Shown: positions 42,264 through 50,980, counted from the stretch's first letter. The stretch is DNA of 64,000 nt from Pseudaquabacterium inlustre (GCF_038066595.1 NZ_JBBUTH010000010.1:124001-188000), one strand, 5' to 3'. Program-made: numbers and translations. Notes: generated from the letters alone by a model not told the origin.

Positions 42264-43229
42264 ATGGACATCCTCGTTCAACCGCTCAACCGCCTGATCC
42301 AGGCCGAACCCGGCGCCAACCTGCTGACCGTGCTGCAGGCGGCGCAGGTGCCGATGTCGTACTCGTGCATGGCCGGCCGCTGTGGCACCTGCCGCTGCCG
42401 GGTGCGGGCCGGTGAGCCGCGCGGTACCGTGGACGACGAGGCCGCCGAGGTGCTGGCCTGCCAGACCTACCTGACCGAGGCCTGCACGGTCGAGATCCCG
42501 GAGCCCGACGAGGTCGTCGTGCACCCGGCGCGCATCGTCAAGGCCACCGTGGTGGCGATCGAGGCGCTGACCCACGACATCCGGCGCCTGCTGCTGCGGC
42601 CGGCCAAGCCCATCGCGTACTCGCCGGGCCAGTACGTGCAGTTGCAGTTCAGCCCGGCCCATGCGCGGCCGTACTCGATGGCCGGGCTGTGCGACGACGC
42701 GCTGTTGGAGTTCCATGTGCGGCAGGTGCCCGGGGGCCGGGTCAGCGGCTACATCGCAAGCGATCTGCGCGTGGGCGATGCGGTCAAGGTCAGCGGCCCG
42801 CTGGGATCGGCCTACCTGCGGCGCCAGCATCGTGGTCCGATGCTGTGCGTGGCCGGCGGCACCGGATTGGCTCCGGTGCTGTCGATCCTGCGCGGCGCCT
42901 TGGCCCTCGGCATGCGCAACCCGATGCACCTGTACCTGGGCGTGCGATCGCCGCGCGACGTCTACGGCCTGGACGCGTTGCAGGCCCTGCAGCGCCAGCA
43001 TGCCGGGTTGAGCGTGCAGGTGGTGGCCGCCTCGGGTGGCGACGGGCAGGGCCTGCGCGCCGGCCTGGTGACCGAGGCCCTGGCGCAGGACCATGGCGAT
43101 CTGGCCGGCTGGCGTGCCTACCTGTGCGGCTCTGCGCCGATGGTGGAGGCCGCCACCCGCCTGGTGCGCCACAAGGGCATCGCGCCGGCGCACATCCACG
43201 CCGACGCCTTCTATCCCCAGGGCGGCTGA
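42264..43229 (+). CDS. nagAa: Ferredoxin reductase of salicylate 5-hydroxylase (NagAa type)
   Basis: A 321-residue flavoprotein with an N-terminal plant-type [2Fe-2S] ferredoxin domain (Cys35, Cys40 and Cys43 in CMAGRCGTC, then VLACQ with Cys66). The FAD/NAD domain shows ARPYSMAG, and CVAGGTGLAPVLSIL for NADH binding. It is like NagAa/NahAa. It passes electrons from NAD(P)H to the Rieske ferredoxin. I chose the ATG at 42264, where the family starts (MDILVQPLNRLIQ); a TG-starting extension to 42213 is unlikely. Confidence 0.87.
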   Translation: MDILVQPLNRLIQAEPGANLLTVLQAAQVPMSYSCMAGRCGTCRCRVRAGEPRGTVDDEAAEVLACQTYLTEACTVEIPEPDEVVVHPARIVKATVVAIEALTHDIRRLLLRPAKPIAYSPGQYVQLQFSPAHARPYSMAGLCDDALLEFHVRQVPGGRVSGYIASDLRVGDAVKVSGPLGSAYLRRQHRGPMLCVAGGTGLAPVLSILRGALALGMRNPMHLYLGVRSPRDVYGLDALQALQRQHAGLSVQVVAASGGDGQGLRAGLVTEALAQDHGDLAGWRAYLCGSAPMVEAATRLVRHKGIAPAHIHADAFYPQGG

Positions 43230-43286
43230 GCGCACCCGGGGCGGCAAGACATCCACACACGCACACCCACACGCAGGAGACAGGAC

Positions 43287-44546
43287 ATGGACCCGGCATC
43301 GACGGTCTTTCCGGACCGCGCCACATGGGACGGGGAGGGCACGCACCGCATCCCGTTCGTGGCCTACACCAGCGACGCGCTGTACCGGCGCGAACTGGAG
43401 CGCTTCTTCTACAACGGGCACTGGTGCTATGTGGGCCTGGAGGCCGAGGTGCCGAACCCCGGGGATTTCAAGCGCACCGTGATCGGCGAGCGCTCGGTGA
43501 TCCTGGTGCGCGACGCGGACGGCGCGATCCATGTCGTGGAGAACGTCTGCGCGCACCGCGGCATGCGCTTCTGCCGGGAGCGGCATGGCAACCGCAAGGA
43601 ATTCGTCTGCCCGTACCACCAGTGGAGCTACACCCTGCAGGGTGAGCTGCAGGGCGTGCCCTTCCGCCGCGGTGTCAAGCAGGATGGCCAGGTACACGGC
43701 GGCATGCCGGCCGACTTCAAGACGGCGGACCATGGTCTCACGCGGCTGAAGGTGGCCACGCGCGGCGGCGTGGTGTTCGCCTCGTTCGATCCCGACGTGG
43801 AGCCCTTCGAGCAGTACCTCGGCCCGGCCATCCTGGGCTACTTCGACCGCCTGTTCAACGGTCGCCAGCTCAAGATCCTGGGCTACAACCGGCAGCGCAT
43901 TCCGGGCAACTGGAAGCTGATGCAGGAGAACATCAAGGACCCCTACCACCCGGGCCTGCTGCACACCTGGTTCGTGACCTTCGGGCTCTGGCGTGCCGAC
44001 AACAAGAGCCAGCTGCGCATGGACGACCGGCACCGCCATGCGGCCATGATCTCCACCCGCGGCGCAGGCGGCAAGGCCGGCCAGGTGACCCAGGTCGCGA
44101 GCTTCAAGGAGGAGATGAAGCTCAACGACCCGAGCTTCATCGACATCGTGCCCGAGGCCTGGTGGGGCGGGCCCACGGCGGTCATGACCACCATCTTCCC
44201 CAGCGTGATCCTGCAGCAGCAGGTCAACAGCGTGTCCACGCGACACATCCAGCCCAACGGGCATGGCAGCTTCGACTTCGTGTGGACGCACTTCGGCTTC
44301 GAGGACGATGACGAGGCCATGACCCAGCGCCGGCTGACCCAGGCCAACCTGTTCGGTCCGGCGGGCTTCGTCTCGGCCGACGACGGCGAGGTGATCGAGT
44401 TCAGCCAGCAGGCCTTCGAGAGCAAGCCCTTCCACCGCGCCGTGGCCGAACTGGGCGGGCGCACCGTGGAAGACACCGAACACATGGTCACCGAGACGCT
44501 GATCCGCGGCATGTACCGCTATTGGCGCGACGTGATGGAGGCTTGA
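43287..44546 (+). CDS. nagG: Salicylate 5-hydroxylase large oxygenase subunit
   Basis: A 419-residue Rieske oxygenase alpha subunit. The Rieske ligands are Cys88-x-His90 and Cys108-x2-His111. The mononuclear iron triad reads D218PYH221PGLLH226, and the D218 bridge matches the family. Long stretches such as NWKLMQENIKDPYHPG and TTIFPSVI are those of NagG. It hydroxylates salicylate at C5 to give gentisate, together with NagH and the electron chain. A GGAG site precedes the ATG; the next gene starts 3 bases after the stop. Confidence 0.9.
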   Translation: MDPASTVFPDRATWDGEGTHRIPFVAYTSDALYRRELERFFYNGHWCYVGLEAEVPNPGDFKRTVIGERSVILVRDADGAIHVVENVCAHRGMRFCRERHGNRKEFVCPYHQWSYTLQGELQGVPFRRGVKQDGQVHGGMPADFKTADHGLTRLKVATRGGVVFASFDPDVEPFEQYLGPAILGYFDRLFNGRQLKILGYNRQRIPGNWKLMQENIKDPYHPGLLHTWFVTFGLWRADNKSQLRMDDRHRHAAMISTRGAGGKAGQVTQVASFKEEMKLNDPSFIDIVPEAWWGGPTAVMTTIFPSVILQQQVNSVSTRHIQPNGHGSFDFVWTHFGFEDDDEAMTQRRLTQANLFGPAGFVSADDGEVIEFSQQAFESKPFHRAVAELGGRTVEDTEHMVTETLIRGMYRYWRDVMEA

Positions 44547-44548
44547 CC

Positions 44549-45031
44549 GTGGCCCATCCCCTGACCTTCGATGACTGGCTGGCGTTGACCCAGCTGTATG
44601 CCGACTACGCCAGTGCCGTGGATTCCGGCCACTGGGACCTGTGGCCCGAGTTCTTCACCGACGACTGCCGCTATCGGCTGCAACCGCGCGAGAACCATGA
44701 GCGCGGGTTCCCGTTGGCCACGCTGTCGTTCACCAGCAAGGGCATGCTCAAGGACCGGGTGTACGGCATCCAGCAGACGCTGTTCCATGACCCGTACTAC
44801 CAGCGCCATGTGGTGGGCGCGCCGGTGATCCGCGAGGTGACGGCCGGGCGCATCCGCTGCGAGGCCAATTACGCGGTGTTCCGCACCAAGCTGTCCGAGC
44901 CCAGCACCGTGTTCAACGTGGGCCGCTACCTGGACGAGGTGGTTCGCACCCCGGCCGGCCTGAAGTTCGCGGTGCGTGAGTGCATCTACGACAGCGAAAT
45001 GATCCCCAACTCCATCATCTACCCGATCTGA
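44549..45031 (+). CDS. nagH: Salicylate 5-hydroxylase small oxygenase subunit
   Basis: A 160-residue beta subunit of ring-hydroxylating oxygenases with the NTF2-like fold (FDDWLALTQLYADYASAVDSGHWDLWPEFFTDDCRY). It stabilises the alpha3beta3 complex and carries no metal. I chose the GTG at 44549 because GGAGG lies seven bases upstream; a TTG at 44543 overlaps the nagG stop. The length matches NagH. Confidence 0.88.
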   Translation: MAHPLTFDDWLALTQLYADYASAVDSGHWDLWPEFFTDDCRYRLQPRENHERGFPLATLSFTSKGMLKDRVYGIQQTLFHDPYYQRHVVGAPVIREVTAGRIRCEANYAVFRTKLSEPSTVFNVGRYLDEVVRTPAGLKFAVRECIYDSEMIPNSIIYPI

Positions 45032-45038
45032 GACCGAC

Positions 45039-45362
45039 ATGAGCAACACGAACTGGGTGGACGCCCTGGCTGCCGACGACCTGCCCGACGACGACGTGCT
45101 GGGCGTGGCCGTGGCCGGACGCGACATCGCGATCTACACGGTGGGCGAGGGCGTGTACGCCACCGACAACCTGTGCACGCACGGCAATGCGCGGCTGTGC
45201 GACGGCTTCCTCGAAGGCCATGAGATCGAGTGCCCGCTGCACCAGGGCCGGTTCGACGTGCGCGACGGCCGTCCCACCTGCGCGCCAGTGACCGAGGCCC
45301 TGCGCCGTTACCCGGTGCGGATCGCGGGTGGGCGGGTGTTCGTCGGCATCGACGGCGGCTGA
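45039..45362 (+). CDS. nagAb: Rieske ferredoxin of the hydroxylase
   Basis: A 107-residue Rieske [2Fe-2S] ferredoxin with ligands Cys46-x-His48 (CTHGNARL) and Cys65-x2-His68 (CPLHQGRF). It shuttles electrons from the NagAa-like reductase to the oxygenase. It starts seven bases after nagH. The gentisate dioxygenase and further nag genes are not in the window, so the downstream steps must be elsewhere. Confidence 0.9.
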   Translation: MSNTNWVDALAADDLPDDDVLGVAVAGRDIAIYTVGEGVYATDNLCTHGNARLCDGFLEGHEIECPLHQGRFDVRDGRPTCAPVTEALRRYPVRIAGGRVFVGIDGG

Positions 45363-45411
45363 CACGCCGGCACGGCACCCGTGGCCGTGGCGCGACCGGG
45401 TTACCCGTCCG

Positions 45412-45421
45412 GGGTTAACCC
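45412..45421. promoter_or_regulatory. GGGTTAACCC palindrome
   Basis: A perfect 10-base palindrome, preceded by a related GGGTTACCC (45398-45406), in the 110-base gap before the NTF2-like gene. An AT-richer patch follows, so a promoter with an operator is plausible. Confidence 0.35.
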
Positions 45422-45472
45422 TTTATTGTTGGATCGCATTGAAAGCTCGGCTCGACCGAATTCACTTTTTCG

Positions 45473-46006
45473 ATGGCATGGGGCGCCCGGACACTTGCGC
45501 CCATGTTGTCGGAACATGTTTCAGAGCGCCGCCTGGTACAGCCGCTGAACGGCTGCGCGGTGGCATCGACCTGGGGGGCGACGCTGGTCGGCGCGGGCCG
45601 CGCGCCCCAGCTGCCGCCCGCGCTGGCCGCTGCAGCGGGGGCGGTGGCAGAGCCGCCGCGCGCCGTGCTACAGCGCTTCGTCGACCTGCTGTTTCGCCGC
45701 CGCCAGGTGCGCGCCGCGTTCGAATCCTGCGTGGTGGCCACGGGCTACCGCGACCACGCCTGGCCCGGCCGCGGCAACCGCGCCGGTGTGATGGGCGCGC
45801 TGTCGGCGCGCCTGGCCGATGCGCAGCTCACGATCGAGGTGCTGCACCTGATGGTCGACGGCGATCTGGGCATGGTGCACCTGCGATGCCGCCATGCCGG
45901 CCAGGCCCGCGCCGATGACCGGGTGGAGATCTTCCGCATCGATCAGGGCCGCATCGTCGAGCACTGGTCGGTGGCGGGCGCGCCGGCCGCGTCCATCCCG
46001 GCGTGA
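45473..46006 (+). CDS. NTF2/SnoaL-like protein
   Basis: A 177-residue protein from the ATG at 45473 (an in-frame ATG at 45503 is the alternative; neither has a clear ribosome site). An undefined N-terminal part precedes a SnoaL-like fold from about residue 60 (VLQRFVDLLFRRRQVRAAFESCV, VEIFRIDQGRIVEHWSV). Such proteins act as cyclases, isomerases or dehydratases, or are non-catalytic. It follows nagAb after a gap with its own possible promoter, and its stop sits just before the HhH gene. Confidence 0.65.
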   Translation: MAWGARTLAPMLSEHVSERRLVQPLNGCAVASTWGATLVGAGRAPQLPPALAAAAGAVAEPPRAVLQRFVDLLFRRRQVRAAFESCVVATGYRDHAWPGRGNRAGVMGALSARLADAQLTIEVLHLMVDGDLGMVHLRCRHAGQARADDRVEIFRIDQGRIVEHWSVAGAPAASIPA

Positions 46007-46014
46007 GGCCAAGC

Positions 46015-46281
46015 ATGTCGGCCGAACATGCCCACACGGGCCGCGGCTTTGCAGAGGCCGAGCGCCGCCGGTTGCTGACCACACCGGGCATCGGCGATCG
46101 CGTGGTGCAGCGGCTGGAGGCCGCGGGCTACGCCTCGCTGGGGCAGATGCGCCAGTGCGGGCTGGACCAGGTGATCGATCGCGTGGATCGGCATGCCGGT
46201 CTGCCGGCCCTGGCCAACCGCCGGCGTGCGCTGGCGCGCCTGCTGGCCGCCGATGGCATGCCGGCCGGCACCCCGCGCTGA
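46015..46281 (+). CDS. Small helix-hairpin-helix-like protein, paralogue
   Basis: An 88-residue protein starting at the ATG at 46015, with GAGG six bases upstream. A helix-hairpin-helix-like core (LLTTPGIGDRVVQRLEAAG) and ANRRRAL align with the 93-residue protein at 10922-11203. The two share TP-x2-G-x2-VVQRLE, G-x2-SL and the NRRRAL end. The gene is close behind the NTF2-like gene, so probably co-transcribed. The function is unknown; DNA or protein binding is likely. Confidence 0.72.
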   Translation: MSAEHAHTGRGFAEAERRRLLTTPGIGDRVVQRLEAAGYASLGQMRQCGLDQVIDRVDRHAGLPALANRRRALARLLAADGMPAGTPR

Positions 46282-46380
46282 GGGTGGCGTGCCGTGGGGG
46301 TGACGATGCTGCCGGCCCGGATCCCAGCCATGTGGTGTGGCCTTCAGTGCGCCTGGCGGGCGGCGGCCGCCCCCACACGG

Positions 46381-47373
46381 TCAGGCCGAGTCGCGCACCA
46401 CCAGCTGGTGGGCCAGCGTGCGCGAGGGCAGGCGCTCGTCGCGAAGGCGGGCCAGCAGGATCTCCGCCGCCGTGGCGCCCAGCTCGCGCATGGGCTGGCC
46501 GATGGTGGTCAGGCCGGGCTCGAACACCGCCGACAGCGGCAGGTCGTCGAAGCCCATCACGGCCACATCGTCGGGCACGCGCCGGCCGGCGCGGCGCAGC
46601 GCCTTGATGGCGCCGATGGCCAGGGTGTCGGACACCGCGAACACCGCGGTCGGTGGCTCCAGCAGCGCCATCAGGCCGCCCACGGCCTGGCTGCCGGCCT
46701 CGTAGTCGGTGCTGCTGGCGGTGCGCACCAGCGCGGGGTCAGGGGCGAGGCCGGCGCGCAGCATGGCCAGCTCATAGCCCTCGTGGCGCAGGCGGGCCCA
46801 GCGGTAGGTCTCGTCCGCGCTGATCAGCGCGATGCGGCGGTGGCCGCGGTTCAGCAGGTACTGCACCGCGTCGATCGCGGCCTGTCGGTGGTCGATGCTG
46901 ACGTAGGGCACACCGCTGTCGGGCAGGAATTCCGAACAGTTCACCCACGGCAGCTGCTGCACCTCGCTGACGATGGCGGCGTCGTCGTCCAGATGGGCCA
47001 GGTTGATCACGCCATCGGCCAGGCGGTTGTACAGCGCGTCCAGCGCCGTGCCGTGCGGCGATTCACCGCCGCTGGCATCGGTGAGCACGATCTTGTAGCC
47101 GGCCTGCCGGGTCACCGATTCCACACCCTGCACGATCTGCGCGTAGAACGGGTTGGCGAAGTCGGGCACCAGCACCATCAGCAGGTGGCTCTGCGCCATG
47201 GCCAGGCTGCGCCCGGCCGCATTGGTGCGGTAGCCCAGCTGGGCCACCGCCGCCTCCACGCGGCGCCGCGTGTCGGCATTGACCGGCTTGCTGTTGTTCA
47301 GCACGCGCGACACGGTGGCGATGGACACATCCGCCAGCTTGGCCACGGCGTTGATCGACGGCAGTTCCTTCAC
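46381..47373 (-). CDS. LacI-family transcriptional regulator
   Basis: A 330-residue regulator with the LacI HTH (INAVAKLADVSIATVSRVLNNSKPVNADTRRRV) and hinge, and a periplasmic-binding-like effector domain from about residue 60. I chose the GTG at 47373, after a GAGGGA site. An ATG at 47409 would add 12 residues not typical of the family and cover a repeat. It is divergent from the TonB receptor that heads the 16-kb sugar cluster and most likely controls it. The effector is probably a sugar or keto-sugar. Confidence 0.85.
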   Translation of the reverse strand: MKELPSINAVAKLADVSIATVSRVLNNSKPVNADTRRRVEAAVAQLGYRTNAAGRSLAMAQSHLLMVLVPDFANPFYAQIVQGVESVTRQAGYKIVLTDASGGESPHGTALDALYNRLADGVINLAHLDDDAAIVSEVQQLPWVNCSEFLPDSGVPYVSIDHRQAAIDAVQYLLNRGHRRIALISADETYRWARLRHEGYELAMLRAGLAPDPALVRTASSTDYEAGSQAVGGLMALLEPPTAVFAVSDTLAIGAIKALRRAGRRVPDDVAVMGFDDLPLSAVFEPGLTTIGQPMRELGATAAEILLARLRDERLPSRTLAHQLVVRDSA

Positions 47374-47389
47374 GGTGTGCGCATCCCTC

Positions 47390-47407
47390 GGGAAAAGAAT
47401 TTTTCCC
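47390..47407. promoter_or_regulatory. GGGAAAA-N4-TTTTCCC inverted repeat
   Basis: A perfect 7-base inverted repeat with a 4-base spacer, 17 bases before the chosen LacI start. It could be an autoregulatory site or a hairpin in the regulator mRNA. Confidence 0.4.
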
Positions 47408-47501
47408 ATTGTGCCCGCGTTTGCGCCCCGTGCAAGCCGAACTTCTTGCTGTCCTGACACCCCCTTTGAGCAACTAGTGAAAGCCCGCAAGGAAAACTTT
47501 A

Positions 47502-47515
47502 GGAAAGCGCTTACC
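47502..47515. promoter_or_regulatory. LacI-type operator GGAAAGCGCTTACC
   Basis: The core AAGCGCTT is a perfect palindrome with the central CG typical of LacI/CcpA operators; 12 of 14 positions are symmetric. It lies 84 bases upstream of the TonB receptor start in the divergent promoter. I read it as the operator of the sugar cluster. Confidence 0.65.
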
Positions 47516-47598
47516 CTTCCGTCCAACATCAGAACAGGACGACACCGAACGTCGCCGGGCATCCGCCCGCGACGCTGCAACGCCCCCCAGGAGACATC

Positions 47599-49830
47599 AT
47601 GATCAAGACCTTTGCCCTTCGCCCCCTCAGCGGCCTGATGGCCGCCGCCGGCCTGATCACCGCCGCGGTGCCCGTCATCGCCCAGACCACTGCTCCGGCA
47701 GCCACCGCCGAGTCCGCCAAGGACGTGCAGGAGGTCGTGGTCACCGCCAACAAGCGCAGCACGCTGGCCAGCAAGACGCCGCTGGCCCTGACCGTGGTGG
47801 ATGGCGACCAGCTGAAGGCCGCCGGCGTGGTCGATGCCCGAACCATCCAGGACATCAGCCCGGGCGTGCAGATCAGCCAGGACTCCGGCCGCCTGCAGAT
47901 CAACATCCGCGGCGTCATGAGCATCAACACCACCGAGCGTGGTGACCCGTCCAACGCGTTCAACATCGACGGCATGTACGTGGGCCGTCCGGAGGCGCAG
48001 TTCGCGTCCTTCCTCGATGTGCAGCGCGTGGAAGTGCTGCGCGGCCCGCAGGGCACGCTGTACGGCCGCAATGCCACCGGCGGCGCGGTCAACGTCATCT
48101 CCAACAAGCCGGGCAACAAGCTGGGCGGCAAGGTCAGCCTGGAACTGGGCAACTACAACGCACGCCGCGCCGAGGTGGCCGTCGACGTGCCGGTCAACGA
48201 TCTGCTGAAGCTGCGCGCTGCGGTCAATGCCAACAAGCGCGATTCGTTCTTCAGCAATCCGTCGGGCATCGGCCTCGAAGATCAGGACGATCTGGCCGCC
48301 CGCGTGCATGGCCTGCTGACCTTCTCCAAGGACACCAGCCTGCTGCTGACCGCCGAGCACAGCAAGATCAACTCCAACGGCTTCACGCCGGTGCCGCTCA
48401 CCAACTTCTTCTCCGGCACGGCCAAGGGCGGCAACGCCACCTGGCCCAACGACCTGCTGAACCCGGTGTGGATCGGTGACAGCGTGAGCAACGAGGTCAA
48501 GCTCACGGTGCCTGACTTCTACGCCAAGCCCACGACCCGCTACTTCGAGAACAACGGGCTGCGCGCCGAGTTGCGCCACAACACCCGCCTGGGTGAGGTC
48601 GTTTACCAGCTGGGCTGGCTGCAGGCCAACGGCCACTTCGACAACATCAGCGCCTTCAACGGCAATCCGTTCCGCGGCAACGTCAACGCCTCGAACAACA
48701 AGCAGATCTCGCACGAGCTGCGCCTGCAATCGCCCGACAACCAGCCCTTCACCTGGGTGGTGGGCGCCTATTACTTCGACGAGAACCTGGGCCGCGACAT
48801 CGTCTACAACACCTTCGTCAACTCGAACTTCACGTTCCGCATGAAGTTCCTGTCGCAGGTGGAGAACACGGCCAAGGCCCTGTTCGGCCAGAGCAGCTAC
48901 GCGCTGTCGCCCACGCTGCGCCTGGTGACCGGTGCCCGCTACAGCCAGGACACGAAGTTCGCCACCGACCCCTGCAACGGCGGCTGCCTGACGATTCCGG
49001 CCGCGCCGTTCAGCCGCCAGGTGGACAGCGCCAAGGCCACCTGGAAGCTGGGCCTGGACTGGGATCTGAGCAAGGAAACCTTCGTCTACGGCGCGCTGTC
49101 CACCGGCTACAAGGCCGGCGGCTTCAACACCAGCAGCGACACCATGACCTACCGGCCTGAGGAGCTCGCCGCCGCCGAGGTGGGGGTGAAGACCCGGCTG
49201 CTGAACAACCGCCTGCAGCTGTCGGCCAGCGCGTTCGCTTACGACTACAAGGACCTGCAGCTGTCGTCCACCGTGTGCGTGACCAATGCGCAGAACGTCA
49301 GCACCTGCGGCACCCGCACCGTCAATGCCGAGAAGGCCACGATGAAGGGCTTCGAGCTCGAGGGCCGCTTCCGCCCGTTCAGCCAAGGTGTCTTCGACAT
49401 GGCCGTGGCGCTGAACAAGACCGCCTTCGGCACCTACATGCCGGTGAACAAGCCGGTGCAGGCCCCCACCGTGGTGGTGGACTGGACCGGCCAGGCCCTG
49501 GACCGCGCGCCCAAGACCACCGTGCGCCTGGGCTACACCCACACCTTCGAACTGGCCAACGGCTCGGCCATCGAGGCCGGCGTGGCGGCCCGCCACAACA
49601 GCGGCTACCTGATGTCCAGCTACGGCGACGACTACGCCACCCGTTACCGCCAGCCGGCCTTCACCAAGTACGACGCGCAGGTCAGCTGGCGCAGCGCCGA
49701 CGACAAGTACTCGGTGCAGCTGTTCGGCAAGAACCTCAGCGACGAGATCACTGTGGAGAACCGCCTGCCCAGCTCGGTGAACGTGGCCGAGCCGCGCACC
49801 TACGGCGTGCGGGTCAACGCCAAGTTCTGA
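47599..49830 (+). CDS. TonB-dependent receptor of the sugar cluster
   Basis: A 743-residue outer-membrane receptor. It has a signal peptide ending in AAVPVIAQT and a plug starting VQEVVVTANKRSTLASKTPLALTVV (the TonB-box-like and plug region), then MYVGRPEAQFASFLDVQRVEVLRGPQGTLYGRNATGGAVN. The barrel ends in RVNAKF. It is the iron-complex-type branch often used for sugars or aromatics. An AGGAGAC site precedes the ATG. It is the first gene after the LacI-type operator, so it would bring the inducing glycoside into the periplasm. Confidence 0.9.
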   Translation: MIKTFALRPLSGLMAAAGLITAAVPVIAQTTAPAATAESAKDVQEVVVTANKRSTLASKTPLALTVVDGDQLKAAGVVDARTIQDISPGVQISQDSGRLQINIRGVMSINTTERGDPSNAFNIDGMYVGRPEAQFASFLDVQRVEVLRGPQGTLYGRNATGGAVNVISNKPGNKLGGKVSLELGNYNARRAEVAVDVPVNDLLKLRAAVNANKRDSFFSNPSGIGLEDQDDLAARVHGLLTFSKDTSLLLTAEHSKINSNGFTPVPLTNFFSGTAKGGNATWPNDLLNPVWIGDSVSNEVKLTVPDFYAKPTTRYFENNGLRAELRHNTRLGEVVYQLGWLQANGHFDNISAFNGNPFRGNVNASNNKQISHELRLQSPDNQPFTWVVGAYYFDENLGRDIVYNTFVNSNFTFRMKFLSQVENTAKALFGQSSYALSPTLRLVTGARYSQDTKFATDPCNGGCLTIPAAPFSRQVDSAKATWKLGLDWDLSKETFVYGALSTGYKAGGFNTSSDTMTYRPEELAAAEVGVKTRLLNNRLQLSASAFAYDYKDLQLSSTVCVTNAQNVSTCGTRTVNAEKATMKGFELEGRFRPFSQGVFDMAVALNKTAFGTYMPVNKPVQAPTVVVDWTGQALDRAPKTTVRLGYTHTFELANGSAIEAGVAARHNSGYLMSSYGDDYATRYRQPAFTKYDAQVSWRSADDKYSVQLFGKNLSDEITVENRLPSSVNVAEPRTYGVRVNAKF

Positions 49831-49836
49831 GTCCCC

Positions 49837-49861
49837 GGAGCGCCGGTACCACCGGCGCTCC
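49837..49861. terminator. Stem-loop after the TonB receptor
   Basis: GGAGCGCCGG and CCGGCGCTCC form a perfect 10-base stem around a 5-base loop, starting six bases past the stop. No T-run follows, so it may reduce rather than stop read-through into the next genes, or protect the receptor mRNA. Confidence 0.55.
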
Positions 49862-49921
49862 GCCGGGCCGCCGCGCCTGTGGCGGCGGCCCTGCCACCGA
49901 CATTCCATCGCAAAGCCAACG

Positions 49922-50980
49922 ATGCCCACCACGATCCAAGGCCCGGCCATCTTCCTCGCGCAGTTCGCGGGGGATGCGGCGCCGTTCAACTCCTGGCCCG
50001 CCATCACGAAGTGGGCGGCCTCTCTCGGCTACCGGGGCGTGCAGGTACCCACCTGGGACGCGCGCCTGTTCGACCTGGACCGCGCGGCCGAGTCCAAGAC
50101 CTGGTGCGACGAGTTCGCCGGCATCGCGCGCGAGAACGGCGTGGCCATCACCGAGCTCAGCACCCACCTGCAGGGCCAGCTGGTGGCCGTGCACCCGGCC
50201 TATGACGAGGCCTTCGACGGCTTTGCGCCTGAAGGCCTGCGCGGCAAGCCAGCCGAGCGCCAGCGCTGGGCGGTGCAGCAGGTGCTGAAGGTGGCCAAGG
50301 CCTCGAAGCACCTGGGCCTGAACGCCAGCATCAGCTTCCCCGGCGCGCTGGCCTGGCCGTTTCTCTACCCCTGGCCGCAACGGCCCGCGGGCCTGGTGGA
50401 GACGGCCTTCGACGAATTGGCGCGGCGCTGGCGGCACATCCTGGATGCGTACGATGAGGCGGGCGTGGACCTGGCCTTCGAACTGCATCCCGGTGAAGAC
50501 CTGCACGACGGTGTCACCTTCGAGATGCTGCTCGAGCGCGTGGGCAATCACCCTCGGCTGAACATCGCCTACGACCCCAGCCACTTCGTGCTGCAGCAGC
50601 TGAACTACCTGGACTTCATCGACCTGTACCACGAGCGCATCAAGGTGTTCCACGTCAAGGACGCCGAGTTCCGCCCCAGCGGCCGGCAGGGCGTGTACGG
50701 TGGCTTCCAGAGCTGGCAGGACCGCGCCGGGCGCTTCCGCTCGCTGGGCGATGGCCAGGTGGACTTCAAGGCCGTGTTCTCCAAGATGGCGCAATACAAC
50801 TTCCAGGGTTGGGCCGTGCTGGAGTGGGAGTGCTGCCTGAAGCACCCCGAGCAGGGCGCGGCCGAGGGCGCACCCTTCATCCGCGACCACATCATCCGCG
50901 TCACCGAGAAGGCGTTCGATGACTTCGCGGGTGCCGATACCGACCCGGCGCAGCTGCGCCGCATGCTGGGGCTGGCATGA
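49922..50980 (+). CDS. Sugar phosphate isomerase/epimerase-like TIM barrel
   Basis: A 352-residue AP-endonuclease-2/xylose-isomerase-like TIM barrel. The metal-ligand pattern is visible: Glu in FELHPGED, Asp in AYDPSHF, His in FHVKDAEF and Glu in LEWECCLK. Family members act on sugars as isomerases, epimerases, dehydratases or lyases. Its stop overlaps the oxidoreductase start (ATGA). This tight pair of TIM barrel and Gfo/Idh/MocA protein is typical of 3-keto-sugar or inositol pathways. Confidence 0.82.
   Translation: MPTTIQGPAIFLAQFAGDAAPFNSWPAITKWAASLGYRGVQVPTWDARLFDLDRAAESKTWCDEFAGIARENGVAITELSTHLQGQLVAVHPAYDEAFDGFAPEGLRGKPAERQRWAVQQVLKVAKASKHLGLNASISFPGALAWPFLYPWPQRPAGLVETAFDELARRWRHILDAYDEAGVDLAFELHPGEDLHDGVTFEMLLERVGNHPRLNIAYDPSHFVLQQLNYLDFIDLYHERIKVFHVKDAEFRPSGRQGVYGGFQSWQDRAGRFRSLGDGQVDFKAVFSKMAQYNFQGWAVLEWECCLKHPEQGAAEGAPFIRDHIIRVTEKAFDDFAGADTDPAQLRRMLGLA

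Noticed and set aside
43250..43275. CA-rich repeat-like run before nagG
   Set aside because: It is a short imperfect run of CACA/CCAC without clean period; no function or slippage tract is evident.
45718..45727. GTTCGAATCC, which resembles a tRNA T-loop
   Set aside because: It lies inside the NTF2-like gene, and no acceptor, D-arm or anticodon stems can be formed around it.
47101..47600. Riboswitch or attenuator before the TonB receptor
   Set aside because: The 225-base gap contains operator-like repeats but no hairpin with a T-run or recognisable aptamer.
46381..50007. Open frame of 1208 codons on the minus strand
   Set aside because: Only the first-listed third is the LacI protein; the rest is the antisense shadow of the TonB receptor, kept open by GC-rich codon use.
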